From assembly GCA_020860025.1 (NCBI GenBank), contig JAJBVC010000013.1, forward strand, positions 1 to 11,642: a stretch of DNA of 11,642 nt. Reading direction: 5' to 3'. Positions 1 through 6,128 of the stretch are shown piece after piece. The position numbers and the translations under genes were made by a program. Below the pieces are notes generated by a model that was given only the letters and a program-made list of their open reading frames with translations, made no database searches and was not told the DNA's origin. The number at the start of each line of letters is the position of its first letter. Position 1 is the first letter of the stretch. The stretch comes from Clostridiales bacterium (GTDB lineage: Bacteria; Bacillota; Clostridia; Oscillospirales; Acutalibacteraceae).

Positions 1-1
1 A

Positions 2-3000
2 CCAGCTACTTATGAGGAAAGAACAGAGTATCCTACCGGCAGCAGTCCCCAATGTAATATAGTTTATTCAAATTTTGCGGTTTCACGTGAACATGCAAAG
101 CTGCACTGGAACGGTAATTCGTGGTCTATTATTGACCTTAACAGCACAAACGGAACATATGTCAACGGCAAAAGGATAAATTCTTTTAATTTAACAATTG
201 GAGACGTTATATTTATTGTTGGTTTGTATTTTATAGTAGGAAATGGCTATATTGCTATAAATAATTGTAATAACAGGGTTTCTTTCAGCGTTCCTAAAAT
301 TCGTAGGATAATTAGTGATAGTGATATTGTATATGCACCAAAGATTCAAAATGTATCTTACTCGCTTTATGACAGAACGCCACGTCAAATAAAAGCTATC
401 AATACCGAGCCTATTGAGATCGAGACGCCTCCAATGTCTTTAAGAGGAAATAATATTCCCTTGCTGCTCAGACTCGGTTCGCCAGTTTTAATGGGCGGAA
501 GAGCCTTAATGAACGGTAACATATTAATGGCGATCAGCAGTATGGTTTTGCCGACATTAACACAAGGATTGACGGAAAAAGAGCGTAAAGAGTACGAACA
601 AAAAAGAGTAGATGGCTACAGAAAATATCTTGTTTATATCGGTGACGAAATTAACAAGGAGAAGTTGTCTGAGGAAGAGCTTCTTAATTTTAACTATCCG
701 CCACTTGATAATGTTTTGCAGCTGGTTATTAACAAAAAAAGATTATGGGATCGCAGAAAAAGTGATTCGGATTTTTTAAAGATTCGTTTAGGATACGGCG
801 AATATCCGATGATCGTGGAAAAAGAATACCCAAAAAAGAGATTTCAAATTGAAACGGATATGTTAGAGGACGAAATGTATGCCTTGGCAGAAACGCCTAC
901 TATACTGAATAATGTTCCGGTTATGTTGTCATTTGTTGAAGACTTTATTTTGGGAATTAACGGAAAACATAATCTATTGCTGCAGATGGTTCGTAATATG
1001 ATTTTACAGGTTTCTGCCGCACATAGTTATGATGAGGTTAAAATTGTTATTCTTGTTGATCCCGAGCAGGCGGATTATTTCCATTTCCTTCGTTATTTGC
1101 CTCACAATTGGAATAATGAAAAATCAATAAGATTTTTTATAACATCTCACGCAGATGTGCAGCAATTTACAGCTTATTTGAACAAAGAGCGTGAGGAAGC
1201 AAATAGCTCATCTCAGAAATATGATATTAGCGAAGGCATTTCATATGTTGTGTTTGCACTCAGCAAAAACTTGTTTAATCATAGTGAAATTTTAAAATCA
1301 ACACTTAAAAACACAAAATATTCGGGAATTTCTATTATTGCCGCTTTTGATGTTTTGCCAAAAGAATGCGGAAAGATTATAAAGTTAGATAACCAATGTA
1401 AAATAATTGATTATTTAAAGCCGGAAAGTGAAGAACAAGTTTTTATTTTGGATTCTGCCGGAAACACGATTATTGAAAACAGTGTTCGCAAAATGACGGA
1501 GACTAAATTAAGGATTGATGATGAGAGCTATAAACTTCCTTCTATGGTGACCTTCCTTGAAATGTTTAATGCCGGAAAGGTTGAACACATTAATCCTTTA
1601 GAACGCTGGGAAAACAATAATGCTGTTAAATCACTTGCAGCTCCTGTAGGCATTGGTACTGACGGTAAGACTTTTATGCTTGATTTGCATGAAAAGTTTC
1701 ATGGACCGCATGGCTTGGTTGCAGGTATGACCGGTTCGGGTAAATCGGAGTTTCTTATTACTTATATTCTCTCAATGGCTGTTAATTACAGCCCCGATGA
1801 GGTGGCGTTTGTTTTAATTGATTATAAGGGCGGCGGACTTGCTGATGCTTTTGAAGATGAAAAAAGAGGTATTCATTTACCTCATTTAGTAGGAACGATT
1901 ACTAATCTCGACGGTGCATCAATTAATCGTTCTTTGATGTCAATTAAGAGTGAATTAAAACGTCGTCAAGCCGTTTTTAAAGATGCCAAGAGCAAAACAG
2001 ATGAAGGCACAATGGACATCTATGACTATCAAAAGCTATACAGAAACAAGCGTGTAAGTGAACCTATGCCTCATTTGATTATTATTTCAGATGAATTTGC
2101 TGAAATGAAGACGCAGCAGCCGGAGTTTATGAATGAACTTATAAGTACTGCCCGAATCGGCAGAAGTCTCGGTGTTCATTTGATTTTAGCGACTCAGAAG
2201 CCTGCAGGCGTTGTAAATGACCAAATCAGAAGTAATACAAAGTTTCAAGTGTGTCTGCGAGTGCAGGATCGATCGGACAGTATGGATATGATTAAGCGTC
2301 CTGATGCTGCCGAACTTAAAAATACCGGAAGATTTTATATGCAGGTCGGATATAACGAGTTTTTTGCGCAAGGTCAGTCTGCGTGGTGCGGTGCAGAATA
2401 CACCCCTCAGGAAGACGTTGTATCGGTAAAAGATAATTCGGTTCAATTTGTTGATAATGTAGGACAAAATATTCTTAAGATTGAACCTGAGGTTAAAGTC
2501 AAAAAAACAGGCACTAAGCAAATCGTTGCGATTGTTAAATATTTGTCCGACCTCGCTAAGAGAGAGGGCTTGGAAGCACGCTCGTTATGGAGCGCTCCGC
2601 TTCCGACCAAACTTGATTATGACGAGTTTATGTCTGCATATAAAAATCAAAGTGATAAATATATGAAGCTGCTTTTAGGTTTTGTAGATGACCCTGAGAG
2701 ACAAAATCAATTTCCTTTGGTTATTGATTTTATGAAAATTCATCATATGTTCGTATGTGGCATTGTTGCATCGGGTAAAACGACATTTATCAAAACTATG
2801 CTTTTAGAATTTGTTGAAAAATACAGTCCTGATGATTTTAATTATTATATTTTGGATCTTTCATCAGGAGCTCTCAATATGTTTGCCAAATTGCCACATT
2901 GCGGAGCATATCTTACGGAAAATAATGAGACTGACTTCAGACGACTGTTTAATTTAATAAAAGACATAATAAGCGAACGGAAAAAGCTTTTTTCGGATGC

Positions 3001-4318
3001 AGGTGTGACAAATTACAATTCATATTGCGATATTGCTAAAATTCCGATGATTATGTTTATCATTGACGGTTTTGTTAATATTAAAAATTTTGCTGCCGGT
3101 AACGATATTTCTATAACACTGCATGAAATATTAAAGGAAGCGGCAAACTGTGGTATAAAGTTTGTTATTACCGCAAATCATCCAAACGAAGTAACCCTAA
3201 AGAGCAGAGACGAACTTGATTTTCGTATATCTTTAACCGCAAAAGATCGCTACGAATATAATGACATAATGAATGTAAGATGTACTGTCGTTCCTCCTGT
3301 CAATCCGGGAAGAGGATTATGCTTGGTAGATGAAAGATTGCTTGAATATCAAGTCGCTATGCCGTATTCCGAGCTGGATGAGCAAAACCGAAATAATGCA
3401 CTCAGAAAAAGATTGGAGGATGCGGCAAAGAAATACGATAATTCAAAAAAGGCAAAATCCTTACCTATGGTCGATAAAGGACAGAAGTATTCCGAACTTT
3501 GCAAGGGTTATGATAAAAACATTTTACCTCTCGGATATTTAATTTCGGAAATGCGGCCGATTGCAATGCCTTTTCATCAGCTTTATTCATTGTCGATATA
3601 CTTAGGCAATCCACAGGGTGTTAAATCCATAGTTGATAATCTTATTGAACTCGGTCGTCATAACGATATGGATTTGGTTATTGTAAGAAAGAAAAGTGAT
3701 TCTGTTTTTGACATTGGTTATGAAACTGAAATTCGATCTGATTATCTTGGAAATATTACTTTGTTGAATTCAAACGAAGATGACCTTTCGGTTTTATCAA
3801 ATCTTTTATTCAATGAAATTAAATCAAGAAATGTATATAGGGATGAATATTGTGTTCAAAACGGTATTCCCGAAACTGATAATACACGGCTTAAACAAGC
3901 AAAAAAGTATATAAGATCAAAAACCAAGCCATTACTTGTAATTCTTGAAAGCTTTGGTGATGTTTGTCGGGTAAAAAAGACCGAAGACTTGGAAATTGAA
4001 CTTCGTACATACTTGACAAGAACAAATGGATACAATATTTATTTTGCAGCCTGTTTTTATCCGAATGAGGATGGTGCATTAGCGTCAAATCAACTTATGA
4101 AGAACTTTAATAAAGAAGAATATTATATGTTGTTTGGCGGTCAGTACAGCAGACAAAGTATTTTCGATGTGCCTATGGAATTAAAACGAGTTGATAAAAT
4201 TAATCCCAATTATGATAAATATATGCTCAAGTACAGGGGAGAGTGGTATCCAATGTATATGCCTTGCGGAGAAATCGGTGCCTCGTCGGACAACCCTGAT
4301 GATATGTCAATTATTTAG
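2..4318 (+). CDS. essC: Type VII secretion FHA-FtsK/SpoIIIE ATPase, EssC/YukB family (5' partial)
   Basis: This is the motor ATPase of a Firmicutes type VII secretion system, a membrane-bound hexameric translocase for WXG100-type substrates. The frame is open from base 2, so the gene starts upstream; the ATG at 224 is internal. Residues are counted from base 2 (1438 visible). Residues 25-65 carry an FHA signature (SREH, then STNGTYVNGKRI). A weakly hydrophobic stretch near 150-190 is the likely membrane segment. ATPase domain 1 has Walker A GMTGSGKS (575-582, bases 1724-1747), Walker B ending in Asp697-Glu698, and the FtsK-type LATQKP motif (729-734). Domain 2 has Walker A GIVASGKT (920-927, bases 2759-2782), but its Walker B ends Asp1022-Gly, without the catalytic Glu. 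Domain 3 has only a degenerate P-loop, GNPQGVKS (1202-1209). In the family, domain 1 hydrolyses ATP and the later domains mainly regulate or bind substrate, which fits. It ends 12 bases before the EsaB-like gene. Family assignment is very secure. Confidence 0.95.
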   Translation, partial: PATYEERTEYPTGSSPQCNIVYSNFAVSREHAKLHWNGNSWSIIDLNSTNGTYVNGKRINSFNLTIGDVIFIVGLYFIVGNGYIAINNCNNRVSFSVPKIRRIISDSDIVYAPKIQNVSYSLYDRTPRQIKAINTEPIEIETPPMSLRGNNIPLLLRLGSPVLMGGRALMNGNILMAISSMVLPTLTQGLTEKERKEYEQKRVDGYRKYLVYIGDEINKEKLSEEELLNFNYPPLDNVLQLVINKKRLWDRRKSDSDFLKIRLGYGEYPMIVEKEYPKKRFQIETDMLEDEMYALAETPTILNNVPVMLSFVEDFILGINGKHNLLLQMVRNMILQVSAAHSYDEVKIVILVDPEQADYFHFLRYLPHNWNNEKSIRFFITSHADVQQFTAYLNKEREEANSSSQKYDISEGISYVVFALSKNLFNHSEILKSTLKNTKYSGISIIAAFDVLPKECGKIIKLDNQCKIIDYLKPESEEQVFILDSAGNTIIENSVRKMTETKLRIDDESYKLPSMVTFLEMFNAGKVEHINPLERWENNNAVKSLAAPVGIGTDGKTFMLDLHEKFHGPHGLVAGMTGSGKSEFLITYILSMAVNYSPDEVAFVLIDYKGGGLADAFEDEKRGIHLPHLVGTITNLDGASINRSLMSIKSELKRRQAVFKDAKSKTDEGTMDIYDYQKLYRNKRVSEPMPHLIIISDEFAEMKTQQPEFMNELISTARIGRSLGVHLILATQKPAGVVNDQIRSNTKFQVCLRVQDRSDSMDMIKRPDAAELKNTGRFYMQVGYNEFFAQGQSAWCGAEYTPQEDVVSVKDNSVQFVDNVGQNILKIEPEVKVKKTGTKQIVAIVKYLSDLAKREGLEARSLWSAPLPTKLDYDEFMSAYKNQSDKYMKLLLGFVDDPERQNQFPLVIDFMKIHHMFVCGIVASGKTTFIKTMLLEFVEKYSPDDFNYYILDLSSGALNMFAKLPHCGAYLTENNETDFRRLFNLIKDIISERKKLFSDAGVTNYNSYCDIAKIPMIMFIIDGFVNIKNFAAGNDISITLHEILKEAANCGIKFVITANHPNEVTLKSRDELDFRISLTAKDRYEYNDIMNVRCTVVPPVNPGRGLCLVDERLLEYQVAMPYSELDEQNRNNALRKRLEDAAKKYDNSKKAKSLPMVDKGQKYSELCKGYDKNILPLGYLISEMRPIAMPFHQLYSLSIYLGNPQGVKSIVDNLIELGRHNDMDLVIVRKKSDSVFDIGYETEIRSDYLGNITLLNSNEDDLSVLSNLLFNEIKSRNVYRDEYCVQNGIPETDNTRLKQAKKYIRSKTKPLLVILESFGDVCRVKKTEDLEIELRTYLTRTNGYNIYFAACFYPNEDGALASNQLMKNFNKEEYYMLFGGQYSRQSIFDVPMELKRVDKINPNYDKYMLKYRGEWYPMYMPCGEIGASSDNPDDMSII

Positions 4319-4330
4319 CGGAGGTATAAT

Positions 4331-4582
4331 ATGGATAAAATTTTGATTCAGTTGACGATTCCCGCTGTTAACAGAGAATTTGACGTGTTTGTACCTCTTG
4401 ATTTGAGTATTGGTGAGCTGACTGAAATAATCGTTAAGGGCGTTGAGGATTTGTGTGATGGGGCATATATTCCATCGGGGAATGAAATGCTTAATTTAAG
4501 AGAAAATCGTGCTCCTCTTAATCCGTTACTTACACTATATTCATACGGAATCAAAGACGGAGAAGAAATATTTCTCATATAA
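4331..4582 (+). CDS. YukD/EsaB-like ubiquitin-fold type VII secretion protein
   Basis: An 83-residue protein of YukD/EsaB size. It opens with the beta-strand MDKILIQLTIP, has a central helix (residues about 26-42, GELTEIIVKGVEDL), and closes with strands ending in the ubiquitin-like GIKDGEEIFLI. YukD/EsaB proteins are small cytoplasmic accessory components of Firmicutes T7SS; they resemble ubiquitin but are not known to be conjugated. There is no C-terminal Gly-Gly, matching that view. The start is set by GGAGG at 4320-4324, six bases before the ATG. It lies 12 bases after the EssC stop, so it is surely in the same operon. Here it follows essC, whereas in the Bacillus yuk and Staphylococcus ess loci the YukD/EsaB gene precedes it. 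No transmembrane segment is seen. Confidence comes from fold-like pattern plus context rather than a strong signature motif. Confidence 0.85.
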   Translation: MDKILIQLTIPAVNREFDVFVPLDLSIGELTEIIVKGVEDLCDGAYIPSGNEMLNLRENRAPLNPLLTLYSYGIKDGEEIFLI

Positions 4583-4607
4583 ATTTACCTTGAGAGAGGT
4601 CTGAAAA

Positions 4608-4835
4608 ATGGACAAGATTGATGATTACTTGGCTGATTGTATGTACTATACCGCAAAGCTTGAGGACAAAATGCAAGAGTCAAGAGATTATGTGCCTAAT
4701 TGCATGAAAGGTGAAATACTTGATGAATATTTAAAAACCTGTGATTTGGCAGAGACAAGAATCTCGAAAATCAATTCAGAATTACACAAACTGCAAGAGC
4801 ATCTGGAATCGCTGGAACTCCAATCGCTTGTGTAG
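4608..4835 (+). CDS. Small helical coiled-coil protein of the T7SS operon
   Basis: A 75-residue protein that I do not recognise by family. It looks almost wholly alpha-helical: an N-terminal amphipathic helix (residues 1-27), a break around YVPNC (28-32), then a long helix (about 35-72) with heptad-like leucine/isoleucine spacing in the Lys- and Glu-rich C-terminal half. It has three cysteines (residues 11, 32 and 45) but no CxxC pair, no signal peptide and no membrane segment. The start ATG is preceded by GAGAGAGG (4592-4599) at a spacing of 8. It sits 25 bases after the EsaB-like gene and 40 bases before the next gene, so it is part of the secretion operon. It could be a short WXG100-like partner, a chaperone for a secreted substrate, or a structural accessory factor. 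The gene is well supported by its RBS and operon position; its function is unknown. Confidence 0.75.
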   Translation: MDKIDDYLADCMYYTAKLEDKMQESRDYVPNCMKGEILDEYLKTCDLAETRISKINSELHKLQEHLESLELQSLV

Positions 4836-4858
4836 TTGTGTATATATTATTAATGAAG

Positions 4859-4866
4859 AAAGGAGG
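4859..4866 (+). promoter_or_regulatory. Strong ribosome binding site fixing the start at 4876
   Basis: AAAGGAGG lies nine bases before the ATG at 4876 and near-perfectly matches the anti-Shine-Dalgarno sequence. It fixes the start of the 102-residue WXG100-like protein and argues against the in-frame ATG at 4741, which lies inside the preceding gene. A two-codon ORF (ATG at 4868, stop overlapping the real ATG) lies between them but is too close to the site to be used efficiently. Confidence 0.8.
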
Positions 4867-4875
4867 TATGGCATA

Positions 4876-5184
4876 ATGACAATTGCTATGCAAGACAGGG
4901 CCGCTGCTCAGAATTGGGAAAGCAAAGCAACTGATTTAAATGAAAGAGCGGAACAAGCGGTTCAAAAAGCCGCGCAAATCGTTCAGGAAATAAATGAAAT
5001 GGCTGACGGTACCTTGATTGATGAACTTTATCAAATTGGTGGCACTTTATCAACAGTTGCAGCAAGTTTGCTTACAGCTATGAATGCTATTATTGATGTT
5101 GTAAATAACTTATTGAGCGCAGTTGAAGAGCTTATTGAAAAAGGTAAAGGATTTTTAGACCAAGCATTTAGCACTATACAATGA
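4876..5184 (+). CDS. WXG100/ESAT-6-like putative T7SS substrate (102 aa)
   Basis: This 102-residue protein has the typical WXG100 length. It has an N-terminal helix (about residues 8-40, with Trp14), a central turn around MADGT (41-45), and a second, more hydrophobic helix (about 50-97, rich in Ala, Ile, Val and Leu). This helical-hairpin layout is that of ESAT-6/WXG100 proteins, small T7SS substrates that dimerise and leave the cell folded. A canonical Trp-X-Gly at the turn is absent; ADG stands in that place and Tyr52 follows. I also see no C-terminal YxxxD/E secretion motif, so a partner may supply it. The start at 4876 is set by the AAAGGAGG site. The gene is 40 bases after the coiled-coil ORF and 29 before the next helical protein, a likely heterodimer partner. 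Family assignment is inference from size, fold pattern and operon context. Confidence 0.75.
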   Translation: MTIAMQDRAAAQNWESKATDLNERAEQAVQKAAQIVQEINEMADGTLIDELYQIGGTLSTVAASLLTAMNAIIDVVNNLLSAVEELIEKGKGFLDQAFSTIQ

Positions 5185-5213
5185 TAATTTTTTATAGAAG
5201 GAGATGAATTTTT

Positions 5214-5582
5214 ATGGCAGAGAATCTTGCGATGCACGTTGATTCAGATACATTTATTAATGCAAATGAGCAACTTCAGGGGCAGATTGAAGCACTTAAC
5301 GGTATTCTTGAAGAATATCAGAACTTAAAAACGAATGTAAGAGACTTTGTAGAAGATGCCGACTCAAATTTTGACAATATGCAAGCTAATGTTGAAGAAA
5401 ACATTAAGGCAGTTAAAGGCGAATTGGCACAGGTTCAGTCAATCAAAGATCAAATTCAAAATACAGTTGATTCGATGACCGAAATGAATACAAATGCTCA
5501 GACCATTCTTACTCAAGGTGTTGAGGCCGCTTCAGGTGCTGTAAAAGCAGCAATTAAATTAGATGAATTAGGAATTATATAA
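5214..5582 (+). CDS. WXG100-like helical protein of the T7SS operon (122 aa)
   Basis: A 122-residue acidic, helical protein. Residues 10-45 form an amphipathic helix rich in Gln, Glu and Leu. A possible turn lies near VEDADSNF (46-53), and a long second helix (about 55-95) is followed by an Ala-rich tail ending in KLDELGII. Length and layout suit the wider ESAT-6/WXG100 superfamily, but there is no tryptophan at all and so no WXG motif. No signal peptide, cysteine or membrane segment is seen. The start ATG has AAGGAG at 5198-5203, ten bases upstream. The next ORF begins one base after its stop, showing tight co-translation. It may be secreted, or may pair with the neighbouring 102-residue protein; it could also be a cytoplasmic chaperone of the apparatus. 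The gene itself is secure; the substrate role is inferred from the neighbourhood. Confidence 0.75.
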   Translation: MAENLAMHVDSDTFINANEQLQGQIEALNGILEEYQNLKTNVRDFVEDADSNFDNMQANVEENIKAVKGELAQVQSIKDQIQNTVDSMTEMNTNAQTILTQGVEAASGAVKAAIKLDELGII

Positions 5583-5583
5583 T

Positions 5584-5895
5584 TTGATTTTTTTTGACAC
5601 TAATAAGGCAGCGGTACATATTGACGCTGTTTCAGAGGAAAAAAGAATTGCTCAAATACTTCTTGATAATTTAAAGATGATTAAGCGATTGGCATATGCA
5701 AAATACGACATTGACCCAAACTTATCATATGAATTCCAGCAAATTATTAAGATGACAGATGAATTGGTTGAGTATTACACAAGAATAGTTACAGCTATGA
5801 GCAACATTTCTGATGATGCGATAAAGATTATTCTTGACACTGAACGTATGCTTGATGATACTCAAACAAATGTCAATGATTATATTGATATGTAG
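5584..5895 (+). CDS. Small helical T7SS-operon protein with TTG start
   Basis: A 103-residue, largely helical protein with no family I can name. It begins FFDTNKAAVHIDAVSEEK, followed by a helix to about residue 40, a Pro-containing turn at IDPNLS, and a second helical stretch from about 48 to the end at NDYIDM. This again resembles a WXG100-like helical hairpin without the WXG. A YxxxD pattern (YAKYD, residues 38-42) is present but lies mid-protein, not at the C-terminus, so it is weak evidence for secretion. The start chosen is TTG at 5584, one base after the previous stop, with AGGA at 5570-5573 as the ribosome site inside the preceding gene; the next in-frame ATG (5677) would remove 31 residues. 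Tight spacing suggests translational coupling and stoichiometric production with the 122-residue protein. It is the last gene before the structured intergenic region. Confidence 0.72.
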   Translation: MIFFDTNKAAVHIDAVSEEKRIAQILLDNLKMIKRLAYAKYDIDPNLSYEFQQIIKMTDELVEYYTRIVTAMSNISDDAIKIILDTERMLDDTQTNVNDYIDM

Positions 5896-5932
5896 AATTT
5901 TATCATTTGTAAGTATTTAAAATTAATTCCTT

Positions 5933-5980
5933 CCCGATAATAACATTTATTTTGTTGTTGTCGGGATTATCTTTATCGGG
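5933..5980 (+). terminator. Hairpin with competing second 3' arm downstream of the T7SS operon
   Basis: Bases 5933-5945 pair with 5953-5965 in a 13-bp stem (two G-T wobbles in the RNA) around a 7-base loop. A moderately U-rich run follows (5966-5976), so it may end the T7SS transcript. The same 5' arm start (CCCGATAA, 5933-5940) is also perfectly complementary to TTATCGGG at 5973-5980. Two exclusive folds are therefore possible. The U-tract is imperfect, so terminator function is only moderately supported. Confidence 0.5.
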
Positions 5981-5994
5981 TAATGACAAACAAT

Positions 5995-6013
5995 CCCTCC
6001 GCTATACGGAGGG
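5995..6013. repeat. Short GC-rich palindrome (7-bp stem, 5-base loop)
   Basis: CCCTCCG and CGGAGGG form a perfect inverted repeat around CTATA in otherwise AT-rich intergenic DNA. On the + strand it is followed by an A-run rather than a T-run, so it is not a terminator in the direction of the genes; on the - strand a short T-run follows. It could be an operator, a transcript-stabilising hairpin, or a remnant of a small dispersed repeat. I see no second copy in the window. Confidence 0.45.
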
Positions 6014-6056
6014 AAAATAGAAAGCTTCGGTAAAAAACAATACTTAAAAATCAGAG

Positions 6057-6085
6057 ATTATTTAATAAATAAAAAAGCTTATAAT
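6057..6085 (+). promoter_or_regulatory. Possible promoter of the lipoprotein-kinase unit
   Basis: TATAAT at 6080-6085 is a perfect -10 hexamer. The matching -35 (TTATTT at 6058-6063, spacing 16) is poor. Initiation about seven bases downstream would begin the RNA near the GAAAGGAAAG ribosome-site candidate and just before the 6100-6117 hairpin, giving a very short leader. In AT-rich DNA a chance TATAAT is common, so this is tentative. Confidence 0.35.
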
Positions 6086-6091
6086 TCCACG

Positions 6092-6128
6092 AAAGGAAAG
6101 ATGTATTTAACTACATCAAAAAACGAAA
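6092..6128 (+). promoter_or_regulatory. Shine-Dalgarno-hairpin-start arrangement before the lipoprotein
   Basis: The only good Shine-Dalgarno-like sequence, AAAGGAAAG (6092-6100), lies about 30 bases before the ATG at 6129, too far for normal use. Between them GATGTA (6100-6105) and TACATC (6112-6117) form a perfect 6-bp stem around TTTAAC. If this hairpin folds, the effective distance drops to about 11-15 bases. The start at 6129 is fixed by the signal peptide, so the unusual spacing is real; the hairpin's role is inference. Confidence 0.45.

Noticed and set aside
2186..2521. Antisense ORF of 111 codons within the EssC-like gene
   Set aside because: It lies opposite a conserved ATPase core, has no ribosome site or recognisable domain, and is best seen as a shadow.
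224..4318. ATG at 224 as the start of the EssC-like protein
   Set aside because: The same frame is open back to base 2 and encodes a recognisable FHA core, so the ATG is internal and the gene begins outside the window.
4741..4875. Upstream extension of the 102-residue WXG100-like protein
   Set aside because: It would lie inside the preceding gene in another frame, whereas the ATG at 4876 has a near-perfect ribosome site at normal spacing.
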